64,000 bases of DNA from NCBI GenBank assembly GCA_916048095.2, contig OU696577.1:965001-1029000 (forward strand), given 5' to 3'. How positions within the stretch are numbered: the first letter of the stretch is position 1; each line of letters starts with the position of its first letter. Under the pieces are notes generated by a model, which ran no database searches, was not told the DNA's origin, and was given only the letters and a program-made list of their open reading frames with translations. A program made the translations under genes and the position numbers. The DNA comes from Sacculina carcini. Its lineage: Eukaryota; Arthropoda; Thecostraca; Sacculinidae. Positions 1 through 36,300 of this stretch are shown here, in pieces.

Positions 1-462
1 ACACAGACACGCACATATGCGCTGGCACATGCCTTTACGTGTAAAACAGTTCGTTGTAAATGGAAAGCATGTACAAAAATGCATGTTTGTGTGTGTGTGT
101 GTGTGTCTGTGAGTGTGTCTGTTTTGAAAAGATGAACACACACACACACTGACACGCACACACACACACACACACATAAGGCACACACACATACAGGCAC
201 ACACACATACAGGCACACACACATACAGGCACACACAGGCATTCAATGACATATTGCAAAAGGGACGGCAAGTGTTGCACGAATGCGTACTGAAGCTGCC
301 GTCTTGAATTGAACAGCCGAAAATCCCTTCAGAACGGATGCAGCAAATTTGCATGTTGTAATAGTTGAAACTCCACTTGTCTCCGGGTTTTCGTATGCAA
401 ACAACAGGTTGAAGCTCGAAATAATGTCCTCTCAGCTATATTACAGCTATAGCATGAGTGTC

Positions 463-531
<69 letters not shown>

Positions 532-539
532 TCACTGAC

Positions 540-23133
<22,594 letters not shown>

Positions 23134-23756
23134 AGCAGATTCAGTTCACCGCTGCCGACCACAGCGCAAACCCAACTGGTCAACAATGCACGCCTATTGC
23201 ACGCTAATTTCATGAGAATGCACAAAAACGAATTTGAAATTTGCCATTTTTGCAATACATGGCTCACGATGAAATAACCCTGTGTGTGTGTGCGTATGTT
23301 GCCCATAAATATCACAACATCTTTTCGATTAAAAAATAATATAGACGCAAAATAGACACGGTAGTGTTCGATTATTAAAAATACCAAGAAAGAAATGACA
23401 GAAAGTATTGTTATATTATTAAACGCGAAAAAGCATAACTAAAGAGACGCTTGGATAATCATATAGGACACATTACGAATTGTGAAATTGATGATGATTA
23501 TGATAAAATTGTTAAGAAAACCGCAACCGGGAATTATCAACCGATTCGCAAAGCAACTATAAACAGATTACGTCAGAGAGGAAGAGAGAGGAACCGAAAA
23601 CCTTTCTCAAGTGTCACGCCTGATTTTAACGCATACATCAATTATTTTTCCCTTATATAACGATTGACAGAATATATTCAATTCAGTTTCAGCAAGCTTC
23701 CATCTGACGTGTTCATTTCCAATCTACTCCCTGTGTCTTACCGACCACCAGGATGC

Positions 23757-23758
<2 letters not shown>

Positions 23759-23844
<86 letters not shown>

Positions 23845-23845
23845 T
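23759..23845. repeat. (GT)n microsatellite
   Basis: About 85 bp of almost pure GT, just upstream of the dysf coding start. Confidence 0.93.
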
Positions 23846-24165
23846 GTGTGTGTGTTGTGAATGCCTCCAGAAACCCTGGCTTCGACTTGGACTGGTGCTC
23901 GACAGCAATGTGCGGAATGCGCACCTCCTGCGGCGTTTATGACGCATCGTGGCGTCGTTTTCGACGACCAAGTCATCGCTCACCGGCTCATTACAACTGA
24001 TTGACGCTACAAATTGAATGCGAGCACTGGCTGCATCCAACATTGACACGACTTTATTCATACGACTGCTGTGAGATGTGTGTGTTTGAAATGAGGGTCG
24101 ATTTAAATCCCAACTCACCTAGATTCCATGAGCTTAGCACAGTTGGAAAACCTTATGCTTTTAAC

Positions 24166-24390
24166 CACTGGTGATGCCAGGGGGTTACAGGGGGCCGAAG
24201 CCAGCCCAAAATGTTTCCATCAACTTCTCATAACCAAGAGGTTCACTAGAAGAGGTCAAGAAAAATATCTTTATGTAGAATTAGTTGATATAAGTATTAT
24301 CGCAAATACGTTGCATAATGATGCATGTACATGACTGAACCCCCAAAATTAATTAGTTGCCCTCAAAATTGCACTCTGGATCCGCGAATG
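24166..24390 (-). mobile_element. hAT-like MITE, family C, copy 1
   Basis: The reverse complement matches the element at 27493-27713 over its length, sharing for example the segment around ATGTACATGCATCATTATG. The ends read CACTGGTGATGCC and GGATCCGCGAATG. Flanking direct repeats are poor. Confidence 0.65.
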
Positions 24391-24810
24391 TCTTGAACAG
24401 CTTGAAAAATACAAGAGTATTGTTTTGGTAATATCATGGAAAATGACGTCTCTTGGTTGTTCAAAATTTCACTTTACAAATAAATGTGCCTATATTATCG
24501 CAATAAGCATGATGTGGGACTTGTCAATGTGCAAGGTCCTCGACCGCGATCTTTTTGGGTGCTGCCTCCAATACAAGGATCAGTGAGGAGATGATTGCAG
24601 AGGGAAAGTGATTCAATTTGCTATTATGCTCTCCTAGATGACAAGGTATTTAGATATAGCAGCATAACGCTGAAAATAAGCCAAGACTATTTTGGGGAAC
24701 GCACAGATCTCAGTTGGTGAGTTGTTCAGTTTAGAAATGCTGTTCAATTTAAAACAATTAAAACTGATTTAACCGTAGCAGTTAGGTTAAGTTAGGTGTT
24801 AAGTGACTAA

Positions 24811-25119
24811 GTGACAGCTGCTACACGGGAAGAAGCCGAAGCTTATGAACACACACAAGTGTGTCCCGTGCAGCTCGCTGCCACCGCAGAATCGACCCTC
24901 TCCACGCTATGACGCCACAAGGACGGAAGACGTACTAGAGAGGGCCACCTCCCCAGAATGCATGACAACACATGACTGACATCTGGTACCATTTACTGCT
25001 GGGTGGACAGGGGCTGTTGGATTATAGAATTCGCCCAATGAAATTCTGCTCCGCCGGGATTGGAACCACGGTCCTCCCGCTTGTGAGGCGGGTGTGCTAA
25101 CCACTACACCACGGAGTCC
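24811..25119 (-). mobile_element. tRNA-Val-derived SINE, copy 1
   Basis: Read on the minus strand the element starts with a tRNA-like head: GGACTCCGTGGTG, an A-box-like TGGTGTAGTGG, an anticodon arm with stem CCCGC/GCGGG and loop CTCACAA (anticodon CAC, Val), then a B box GGTTCCAATCC. A body of about 230 bp follows, including CACCCAGCAGTAAATGG. The second copy is at 54442-54722. This copy has about 36 nt absent from copy 2. Confidence 0.8.
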
Positions 25120-26423
25120 ACAAAGTTAACCAACTTTATAGGTTAATTGAAATTTTGGGCAAATCTTCTGACTACACCCCTAAGCATATGGATGAATGAA
25201 CAATGGATTTCCCCCTACAAATTAAATACGCACATCGATAGACATTACTGAGACCGCTTGAAATTGTACAAAATGTACTTAATGTGACATTTCTTCTTTG
25301 AAAATATTATTGGAACATTCAATCGTTGCGGAAAAAGAAATTATTCACACTTGACTCAAATATAGGCTGAAAATAAACATTTTTCACCAAATTGACTTCA
25401 ACTCAAATAATATATGCTTCATTCTTACCAGATGAGAAAGAGTTTCCTCACTCCTGGAATCGGAAAACAACTGAGTTCAATGCGCTTCGGTGATCACACT
25501 GGTTAACACATACCAAATGCCTATTTAAACGCATACACAGCACAAACACACGCGCACATGTAATACACACCACACCACTCACGACAGGTTACTGATCCAA
25601 CAAATGAAGACCACTGAGAAGGTGAAAGATACAGGTTAAGCCACGCCCATTCAAAGGTCATTATCATTCTGATTGGTCGAGGGCTACAGCGGCGGTGTTC
25701 TGATTGGTTGTCGTAAATTGACGGCGGCTTGTGGGTGGTCTGCCCTCGGCAAAGCGCGGCGAATCGCAGACGACTGCGGCAAAAAACACGTGGAAAGTCT
25801 GATATCGCGCCCGATATGCCCAGCACAGAGAGGTCACCTCGCCGCCGCTTCTAAACCAAGCCACAGCAGATTCAAGCCATTCAACTCGCTAATCGACTGC
25901 ATACAAATGATCGACTTCAGAAGATGAATATATTCCATTAACAAAAGAGAAGAGCAAGGGGATAGCATGCAGTGGCATAGCGTGGGGATGAGGGGGAGGA
26001 ATCGATCCCGTACGACACAACAGCTGCTCAAGACGTTGAATTATCGATATATCTTAGTCAAATTTTAAGTATTGTGGTGAACTCGACGCGCTGTTGACAA
26101 ACGGAGCGCTTACCACTCGTGGTGTGTATTTGTCGCGTGTCAAAGCATTGTCCAATAATTATTGGACATTATAATGACAATTATAATTAACCATTATAAT
26201 GGTTAATCGTGTAAGTATATGTCTCGTTGTATAATGGCTAACTAAATATATATATATATATATATATATTAATTGCGTGTTTCCCTGGTAATAATTAATA
26301 TGTATTCCGTGGTGTTTGTTGTTATTACCGTGTTGTGTTGTGTGTTTATTTTCAGACCATGTTTGTGTTATCAGTTGAATAAAGCCTCACGTCAGGTCTT
26401 ACACTTATGTTCACTACAAGTAT

Positions 26424-27120
26424 CAGTGCCGGATTTAGGCTTGTGGAGGCCCTTGGGCAATCTATGCGTGGAGGACTACCCTGCTTGAGGCGGGTGGCGA
26501 GCGAAGCCAGCCTCATAGGAGGACGCTGTAATCTCCACCGGAAATCAGCACTGCCGGTCCTGCCATTGCTGATTGGTCATCTTATTCACGTTTGCAAAAT
26601 GACCTCTCCTGACTATACACACTCGAGTATGAAAATATTATGAAAAGCAATTTTGAATAAATAGCATGTTTTATTACCATAAATCTAAATATGTTAGTTT
26701 GCCTTCACTCATCAGGACTCTTCACACCTGACTGTACAAACAGACCATTTTCCAAGGTGATTAGGAAGCATGACCCATCCTCAGTGCCGCCAATCTTACA
26801 ATCAAAACCAAAGTTTCTTCGTAGAATAGAAACAACTGTAGCGGTATCTGTTTTTTCAGACCAGCCACTTTACGAGACTTGGCCCTTGCAAAATTGGTGA
26901 TCAATGTGTCCAAGTCACTGTTTGGTTCTACTGCAGTTTTCCGTGATGAAGAAAACAAATCATAAATGGCATACTTTTGTTTTATTTCTGACTCACAAAA
27001 CTTATATTTCTTATATATTAATTGAAGTTATTTAAGCCTGGGTCCTTTTTTGAGGCCCCCTAAAATGTGGAGGCCTCTGGGCAGGTGCCCTCTTTACCCC
27101 CTCCCCTAAATCCGGTCCTG
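26424..27120. mobile_element. hAT-like non-autonomous element, family D (697 bp)
   Basis: Terminal inverted repeats CAGTGCCGGATTTA and TAAATCCGGTCCTG, with a perfect 8-bp target duplication ACAAGTAT (26416-26423 and 27121-27128). No transposase domain is seen in its short open frames. Confidence 0.9.
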
Positions 27121-27492
27121 ACAAGTATATTATTTCATACCTGCTAATTTTAATCTCTAATAACTTAAAACGCCAATAACAGCAATATCAAATAACTAGA
27201 CGAAAGCAAGATCGATTGAAAATAATGATCTCTGATTACGTGACTGGAAGAATGCACTATCAAGGGGGATATATAAGGGGTCACTATATAGAGAATTAGT
27301 CTCTTCAGCTACATCAACACATGACTTTCTAATTCCCTGACGGTCGCGCTGAAGTGTACAGTCTCTTGCGACTAAGTGACCCGCAGGTATAAATGGTGAG
27401 GGACGGCGGATATCCTAGCTACGCCACTGGGATACCGCTAGGCTCGGCGGCAGTGTGTGGTCCTGGTCCACGGCTGTGTTTCTCATGTATGG

Positions 27493-27713
27493 CAGTGGCG
27501 GATCCAGAGAGGAATTTTGGGGGGGCTGAGTTTTGGAGACGATCAGTCATGTACATGCATCATTATGCAACGTTTATTCGATAATGCTTATATCAACAAA
27601 TTCTACATAGATATCTTTCTTGACCTCTTAGTGAACCTCATGGTTATGAGAAGTTGATGGAAACATTTTGGGGGGGTTTCAGTCCCCTAAGCCCCCATCT
27701 GGATCCACCAATG
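27493..27713 (+). mobile_element. hAT-like MITE, family C, copy 2
   Basis: It begins CAGTGGCGGATCCAGA and ends TCTGGATCCACCAATG as imperfect inverted termini. The flanks ATGTATGG and ATGTACAC match at 5 of 8 positions. It is an inverted relative of 24166-24390. Confidence 0.7.
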
Positions 27714-27967
27714 ATGTACACTGCACAAAAACACACTCAACATTGGGATGTTTTTTGGGTTAATCATTTAATCTACCTTTTCAACTAATATTTGTGGATA
27801 CTTAACAATTGCACGCAGAAAGTCACCATAAACACATTGAATATCAAATTCCGTGCATGCACCGCACCTCGCATCAAGCAAACGATGTATTTGCCATTGA
27901 AAAAACACACACACACACAATACAAATTCAAACGAGCACACGCAAACGACGAGACAGAGCGGAGGAG

Positions 27968-28057
27968 CTATTTGATCGAGCCCGATGATGCTAACGAACT
28001 CTCCCACTCTCTCCGGTGCATCTGATACAATTGCATGGCAGCTCGCGCATCCTGCAC
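27968..28057 (-). CDS. REXO4: REXO4 exon 6: C-terminus
   Basis: Reads [20 protein letters not shown] and ends with SLASSGSIK and TAG. It supplies the last catalytic Asp (D298) and the conserved AAMxLY...EWE helix. The acceptor TAG follows (TG)n. It lies 9 kb from exon 5. Confidence 0.92.
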   Translation of the reverse strand: MQDARAAMQLYQMHRREWESSLASSGSIK

Positions 28058-30258
28058 CTACACACACACACACACACACACACAAATTCAGAACACTGGG
28101 TTCGCTTTGCCAAGTTTCGTGTGTTATCAAACCACAAAATCGGTAGCTGCACTAGAATTTTAATAATAGCTCGATAAATTTCCTAAGCGAAAACATTTTC
28201 AAAAAATCACACAGGCAGATCCAACAGTAATGCGATTATTGTATATAAACCAATGGCAAGATCAAAGACATTACGTGTTCAATTATTTATAAACAAGATA
28301 CAATAAAACACAACGCGCTTACAACAGCTCGAATGATAAAGAAATCCGTAAATACAAATTTGTCTATCAATTCCATATGAAATGGAAAATGTTAGCACTA
28401 AATTGATGAACGATTCCCTAACAGTAGAAGTGTGCTCATAAACGAACACCTTGCAATACTAATTGCAATACAGCTGTATTTGAAAGCTACAACATGGACA
28501 ATTTCGTATAGAGAATATTAGTAGACAAGGAATCTTATGCTCTGATAAGCATTTATTGTCCTAAGGAAGATTAATCAATATTATTGCAAACCGCAAACTC
28601 TTGTAAATTAGCGAATTGTGCCAAAAAAATACACGCTGACAACATGAATATTGTCGTTGACTTAAACTTTACTAGTTTATAACTAGTCGATAATTATATA
28701 CGACTATGGGAAGTCACTTTTTAAAAACAGTAGGAAGGAGTCAGTAATGGACGAATAAGAGATTGAAACTGGAATTGCCTCCTGATATTACCAGATCGCG
28801 GTGAAGAGGACGCGTGCAAGAGATGGGAGCCTAAGCAAGATAAAATAACAGGATGACTCAATACAGCACACAGCTAACAATCATTCAACATCTTCACAAC
28901 GCATCATACACACAAACAGTGCACAAAATTCACGCCATTCTTGTGTGTGCATGTGAACACACACACACACATTTCGCATATGATTATTCTATGTTATGTT
29001 ACGAAATGCTACAGACTTGCAGTGGCGGTACCAGGATTTTACGGTCGGAGGGCTGAGGAAAAAGATGCGGGACATGGCGAAACATGAGCAACTACACTGG
29101 AAATGTTCATGGTTAGGATTTCTATTGCGGGGGGGGCAGTTTTACAGGGGGGTTGGTAGATTTTTGGGCAGCTTCAGCTTCAGCAACTTGTCACTTTGAG
29201 CGCACACGCGCACTGTCCACCGAGTCTATGCAGGTGAATGGTTGATTGTATATGTTTTGTGCACTTTTGTCCTGCTAACCTGCTATGTTTTTACATTCGA
29301 GTGATTGTGTGTGTGCCTTCGTGCCTGTACTCGTGCGTGCACACACACACAGACATACACACTGACAGACACACACATACACACTGACACACACACATAC
29401 ACATACACAGGTGCAGCGTTTGTGTACTATCTGTTCATCACACGCATATTGTGTTTGCATTATTAATTCTTAATAAAAAACACCTCCACTTGAGTCTACC
29501 GACAGTTATCCGTAGATGTTGATCGATCCGTAGTTATCTGTAGATGGACGCATATAATAGTCTCAACAGACTGGCGTGCACAATTCAACTACAACAGCGG
29601 TTCTTATCCGGGGGTGAGAGTCTGGTTCCTAGGGGGTGAGAGTCTGGTTCCTAGGGGGTGCAAGCCTGGTTCCTAGGGGGTGCAAGCCTGGTTCCTAGGG
29701 GGTGCAAGCCTGGTTCCTAGGGGGTGAGAGGATTTCTGTAATTTTTGTTAAAATATATATATTTGGCCTATGTATTATACTTTTTCCTGAAAAACGTAGT
29801 TTTGATTAATTCTCTTAAAGGAGTTGTATGAATGAATATTAAACAAACAAAAGTTTTGTTAATACGTCGTTTGTATATTTACATTTTCGTATATCAGGAA
29901 TACAGGTGTGTGAGAATTGACCGCTGATTTGAAAGGGGTGCGAACACGGAGAAAGGTTGAGAACCACTGAACTACACCAATAATGACAAAACTTACCTAA
30001 CGACCAGCTAATACGACATTTTTGTCAGATTGAGAATTACTGTTCCCAGCAAAATAACATCGCATAATTGAGACAGCCACAAGGACGAACCCAACCAGAA
30101 CAATTCCAACAATCACTACCACCGACATTATTCAGACAACACACACAAACACACGGCAATAACCTCTCTGACAAAATGCACCCCAACCAGACACCCAAAC
30201 ACACGAACCAATACACACACACACACACGAACCAATACACACACAAACACACGAACCA

Positions 30259-30300
<42 letters not shown>

Positions 30301-33300
30301 ACCAACATACACACACACACACACACACGAACCAACATACACATGCACACACAAACACACGCAATGGTGGCATGCATTGCCAGCGTGATTGTGGTGTAGT
30401 GCAAGTGCAATATTCGGCAATATTGCATTTAGCAATGCAACACTGCACGCCACTTGTACATCACTGTGTGAGCGTACTTATTTCTATGTTTCTATTTCTA
30501 TACATGTATGGTACTACACATGTATGATACTACACATGTATGGTACTACACATGTATAGTACTTATTTCTATATTTTTATATAGTTATGTTATTAACTAG
30601 TGTAACTAGTTGATAACAGTGTAGACTACTAGTGTAACTAGCCTAACCTAACGTGTGTGTGTGTCAGTGTGTTAGTGTGTGTGTCAGAGTGTCAGTATGT
30701 GTTTGTCAGTGTATGTGTTAGTGTGTTAGTGTGTCAGTGTGTTAGTGTGTGTGTCAGTGTGTTAGTGTGTGTGTCAGTGTGTTAGTGTGTGTGTCAGTGT
30801 GTTAGTGTGTGTGTCAGTGTGTTAGTGTATGTGTCAGTGTGTTAGTGTGTGTGTCAGTGTGTTAGTGTGTGTGTCAGTGTGTTAGTGTGTGTGTCAGTGT
30901 GTTAGTGTGTGTGTCAGTGTGTTAGTGTGTGTCAGTGTGTCAGTGTGTGTGTTAGTGTGTCAGTGTGTGTGTCAGTGTGTTAGTGTGTGTGTTTGTGTCA
31001 GTGTGTATGTGTCAGTGTGTGTGTGTGTTATTGTGTGTCAGTGTGTTAGCGTGTTAGTGTGTTATTATGTGTGTCAGTGTGTTAGTGTGCGTGTCAGTGT
31101 GTTAGTGTGTGTGTCAGTGTGTTAGTGTGTGTTAGTGTATGTGTCAGTGTGTTAGTGTGTGTGTCAGTGTGTTAGTGTGTGTGTGTCAGTGTGTTAGTGT
31201 GTGTGTGTTAGTGTGTGTCAGTGTGTTAGTGTGTGTCAGTGTGTTAGTGTGTGTGTGTCAGTGTGTGTGTGTCAGTGTGTTAGTGTGTGTGTGTGTCAGT
31301 GTGTTAGTGTGTGTGTGTGTCAGTGTGTTAGTATGTGTGTCAGTGTGTTAGTGTGTGTGTGTGTCAGTGTGTTAGTGTGTGTGTCAGTGTGTTAGTGTGT
31401 GTCAGTGTGTGTCAGTGTGTTAGTGTGTGTGTCAGTGTGTTAGTGTGTGTGTCAGTGTGTTAGTGTGTGTGTGTCAGTGTGTCAGTGTGTGTGTCAGTGT
31501 GTTAGTGTGTGGCAGTATGTTAGTGTGTGTGTGTGTGTCAGTGCGTTAGTGTGTGTGTCAGTGTGTTAGTGTGTGTGTCAGTGTGTTAGTGTGTGTGTCA
31601 GTGTGTTAGTGTGTGTGTCAGTGTGTTAGTGTATGTGTCAGTGTGTTAGTGTGTGTGTCAGTGTGTTAGTGTGTGTGTCAGTGTGTTAGTGTGTGTGTCA
31701 GTGTGTGTGTCAGTGTGTTAGTGTGTCAGTGTGTTAGTTTGTGTGTGTTAGTGTATGTGTTAGTGTGTCAGTGTGTTAGTGTGTGTGTCAGTGTGTTAGT
31801 GTGTGTGTCAGTGTGTTAGTGTGTGTGTCAGTATGTTAGTGTGTGTGTCAGTATGTTAGTGTGTGTGTCAGTGTGTTAGTGTGTGTCAGTGTGTTAGTGT
31901 TTTTTTTGTTTTTTTTATGTGTAACACATTATATTATACATACACAATCATACACTCATACAAAACACGATATAAAACTGACAAACACGCACACACAAAC
32001 ACACATCAGTTCGGCGACCCGGTGATAGCTGCCGCGTTGCCCCGCACGACCGCCAGACTGACCCGCTGTCTGAGCCAGGCCGTCTCGCGCGGCTCTCCAG
32101 AACGCTCTGTTATTCGACGACCGATGATCTTGATGAGGTCGTCGAATGTGGACCCCAGCACGCCGGTCGTTTCGACGGCCAGCGGCGCGAAGTCATACCG
32201 CTGGCTCAGGTCCAAGTAGCGCCGTCTTTTAGTCTCCTCGGCCGCCCGAGCCGCTGCCCCGGGAGCGACTGCACCCTCCAACAGGTGTGCTCTGCTGAAA
32301 GTGTTGGTGCACGTTGCATCCCAAACCAGTGATTTGCCACGCCGGAGGGGAAAGATGGTGATCCCGTCCGGCCGGCGGCCGTCGCCTCGGTTCAGACCGC
32401 GAGGTTCCAGCACTGCCGCGACTCCTGCCGACGCCAAACTGCGATGAACGATGTCGTTCAGGGCAGTGTGACGCGGCAGTCGGCCGACGTTGTGGCATCA
32501 CGACAGACTGTGGTGGCCCCATCGGTCGGTCATTGAGCAGTGACAATGTGACAGTGTGTTAGTGTGTGTGTCAGTGTGTTAGTGTGTGTGTGTCAGTGTG
32601 TTAGTGTGTGTGTCAGTGTGTTAGTGTGTCAGTGTGTTAGTATGTGTGTGTTAGTGTGTCAGTGTGTTAGTGTGTTAGTGTGTGTGTTAGTGTGTGTGTG
32701 TTAGTGTATGTGTCAGTGTGTTAAAGTAAAGTAAAGTAAAGTAAATTGCTTTATTGTACTCCAATACTTAATAAGTAGGCTTTTCAGTACAAACAACATA
32801 AACACAAACATAAGCACATACTAGGATGAAAATACACCATACATGAATCTAGCAGCATCATAATTTAGCCGCTTTCTTCCAGCCTCAGTTCTGATTGAAG
32901 GATAAATTATATCTCCTTTGCGTGTGTTGATTGTTTTTTCACTTCGTTGAACAGTTTCAAATATTATGGATGGCTCTTGTGTAAGTGATATGGAGTTCAC
33001 AAGTCGTTTTCGATTATTGGTGACAATGTCATTGATAGTTGGCAGGCCCAGTTGTTGGTACACTTCTGATATGTGTTCTGATTTTTTGCGATTGGACAAT
33101 ATTCTGGCACAGAAATTCAAAACTTTTTGTATCTTATTTAATTGTGTTTTTCCAGCAATGCCGTATATCGAAACACAATAGGATAAGAAAGACAGGATGA
33201 ATGCGTTGATAATTGGTCTATGTGTTGATTCAGGCAATGATGACTTTGCTCTGTTTATTGCCAATAATATCCCCGTAGATTTTCTCACAACTTGCTCGAC

Positions 33301-36300
33301 ATGGTCACTATAATGAAGATGTTTATCCAAAGTCACTCCTAGTAACTTGATTGTCGGCTGTTCGATCAAACTGGTTCCCATGAATTGTATTGTTATTTCT
33401 GTGAAATCTTTCAATAAATACTTTGTACCGAAAACAGTGACCTGTGTTTTGTTTGGGTTCATTTTCACTCTGTTTGATGAGAAATAGCTGTACAATTGCT
33501 GCAATGCAGTTTCTATCCTTCTCATTGTGATACCAACTTCTTGCTTTTTGGTTGTTATCATAAGCGTCGTGTCATCTGCATATTGTACTACGCGCACTCC
33601 TTCATCACTTATGTGAGCTGACAAATCATTCGCGAAAATCAGGAACAGCACACAACTTAGACTGCCTCCCTGGAAGATTGACATGGAATCAGTTGTCTTT
33701 TTGACAGAGGATAGCGAATAGTTTCCACTTGGAAGGTTTACCTTAACTTGTTGACTATGATCCGCCAGATAATCTTTGAACCAGTCTGATTCAATATTAT
33801 GTGCTTCCAGTTTTTCAATCAGCACACGATGATCAATAACATCAAAACACTTGGATGAATCAACTGAAATCAATATGGTAACCTCTCTTCTATCCATGGC
33901 TTCGTATATTGTGTCGGTTATCACGGCTAAGGCTGTCTCGCACGAATGTCGTTTTCTATATCCATGATGAGTATCGCTAACTAGTTGCTGACTCTCCATA
34001 TATTTGACCGTCTGAATTTGTATCGCCTTTTCCAATATCTTCATAATGGGTGGCAATAGCGATATTGGTCTCGTGTCATTAGATCCTTTAGGTATTGGTA
34101 TAATTGTGGCGTTCTTCAACCGTGATGGAATTGTTTTTGACAGAATACTCGTGTTTACAATATCAAGTATTATATGGCATATCCCTCCGAAACACCGTTT
34201 CACCATATTCATCGATATTCCATTCTTATCTTCTGTACTTGATGGTTTCATTTGCATGACTATTTTTGATAACTCTTGCATTGTTATGGTTCTAAAAACT
34301 AGTCTATTGGTATTTACTCTCATTAGTCTGTTCCCAATTCTGTCGTTTGTCAGTGGAATTTCTCTAGCAGCATTAAGTCCGACGTTAATGTAGTAGTCAT
34401 TCAGCTGGTTGGCATCTAGTTTCATATTAGTATTGCCTCTCTTTCGGCCTATTATTTGTTCACACTGTCTCCATAGCATATGTGCTGGCTTACCACTCAT
34501 ATTGTTCGTGATAACATGACGATTGTGGTTTCCTATGGCAATGCGACATTTCTTATTCAGCTGCTTGTATTCTTGCATCATTTTATTTCGTAACGCATAT
34601 TTTCTCTGCTTGTAGAGCACTCGTATGTTATGAGGCAGTGGTTTACGATGTGTGTTGCGTACTGTTATTGTGCGGTACGGAAAAAATTTGTTAGTCACAG
34701 ATGAGAATATATCTACAAACGCATTGTACTTATCCTCTGCTGAGCTACTTGCATAAACTGGTATCCAGTCAAAATTTCTGATCATATTCTCCAATCTGTT
34801 GACGTCGATATGACATTCTGCACGTTTTCTGATTGATGTGCTGTTGATGTCTGCTCTTTGGAGTCTAATTCTCACTTTCGTTAGGCAATGAGGTGTTCCA
34901 TAATGACAATGTTGAACACTAGTGTCCACGACACATTTTTCCTCATTAACAGCTATCACATCTAGTAGGGTTTTAGACGGCTCGTATGTGAATTGAGTTG
35001 TGTTACAGATGTGCATATTGTAAGTTTCAAATAGAGTCGTGAGTTTCGATCCGGGTTTACCTTTGTCCATTTTCAACAAGCAACAATTTATGTCTCCACC
35101 TATGATGATTCTAGTTTCAGGGTACCGACAGATAATTTCCTGCAATTGCTCCTCAAGGTCCTTAAGATCTTCTTCAACTTGGTTGACTGTATAATTTGGC
35201 GGTCTATAGACGCTGGCAATTATTAATTTAATGCTGGAACTTATTTCAATATTTATCCACACAATTTCTAAATTGGATATCTGTGATTTGTGCCTTAATT
35301 GTAAAATTTCATAATGATAGCGGTCACTAACCAGTGTGGCTACTCCTCCAAATTCAGCAGGTTGATCTGATGTTTCAGGCCGATCACATCTAATTAAATT
35401 ATAACCAGTAAAATTTATGAATCGTTTCGGTGTGTGGTTGTTAGTGTGTGTGTCAGTGTGCTAGTGTGTGTGTGTCAGTGTGTTAGTGTGTGTGTGTGTG
35501 TTAGTGTGTGTCAGTGTGTTAGTGTGTGTGTTAGTGTGTTAGTATGTGTGTCAGTGTGTTAGTGTGTGTGTCAGTGTGTCAGTGTGTGTCAGTGTGTTAG
35601 TGTGTGTCAGTGTGTTAGTGTGTGTGTCAGTGTGTGTGTCAGTGTGTTAGTGTGTGTGTCAGTGTGTTAGTGTGTTAGTGTGTGTCAGTGTGTTAGTGTG
35701 TGTGTCAGTGTGTTAGTGTGTCAGTGTGTTAGTGTGTGTGTCAGTGTGTTAGTGTGTGTGTCAGTGTGTGTGTGTTAGTGTGTGTTAGTGTGTGTCAGTG
35801 TGTTAGTGTGTGTGTCAGTGTGTTAGTGTGTGTGTCAGTGTGTTAGTGTGTGTGTGTCAGTGTGTTAGTATGTGTGTCAGTGTGTTAGTGTGTTAGTGTG
35901 TGTGTGTCAGTGTGTTAGTGTGTGTGTCAGTGTGTTAGTGTGTGTGTCAGTGTGTTAGTGTGTGTCAGTGTGTTAGTGTGTGTGTCAGTGTGTTAGTGTG
36001 TGTCAGTGTGTTAGTGTGTGTGTCAGTGTGTTAGTGTGTGTGTCAGTGTGTTAGTGTGTGTGTGTCAGTGTGTTAGTGTGTGTGTTTCAGTGTGTTAGTG
36101 TGTGTGTCAGTGTGTTAGTGTGTGTGTCAGTGTGTTAGTGTGTGTGTTAGTGTGTTAGTGTGTGTGTTAGTGTGTGTGTGTCAGTGTGTTAGTGTGTGTC
36201 AGTGTGTTAGTGTGTCAGTGTGTTAGTATGTGTGTGTGTTAGTGTGTGTGTGTCAGTGTGTTAGTGTGTGTCAGTGTGTTAGTGTGTCAGTGTGTTAGTA

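Larger units (their letters stand above)
23134..27967. other. intergenic region between dysf and REXO4
   Basis: 4.8 kb upstream of the dysf start and downstream of the REXO4 stop, expected to contain the dysf promoter. Visible contents: (GT)n at 23759-23845, hAT-like MITEs at 24166-24390, 26424-27120 and 27493-27713, a SINE at 24811-25119, and a GC-richer stretch at about 25660-25900 with no recognisable frame. No gene is supported here. Confidence 0.5.

Noticed and set aside
25047-25119. tRNA-Val gene
   Set aside because: The tRNA-like head is continuous with a body shared by a second dispersed copy, so it is a SINE; the acceptor stem is not intact.
27768-28130. 120-aa minus-strand frame over REXO4 exon 6
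   Set aside because: It is the wrong frame of the same exon; the correct frame gives the REXO4 C-terminus with TAG at 27968-27970.
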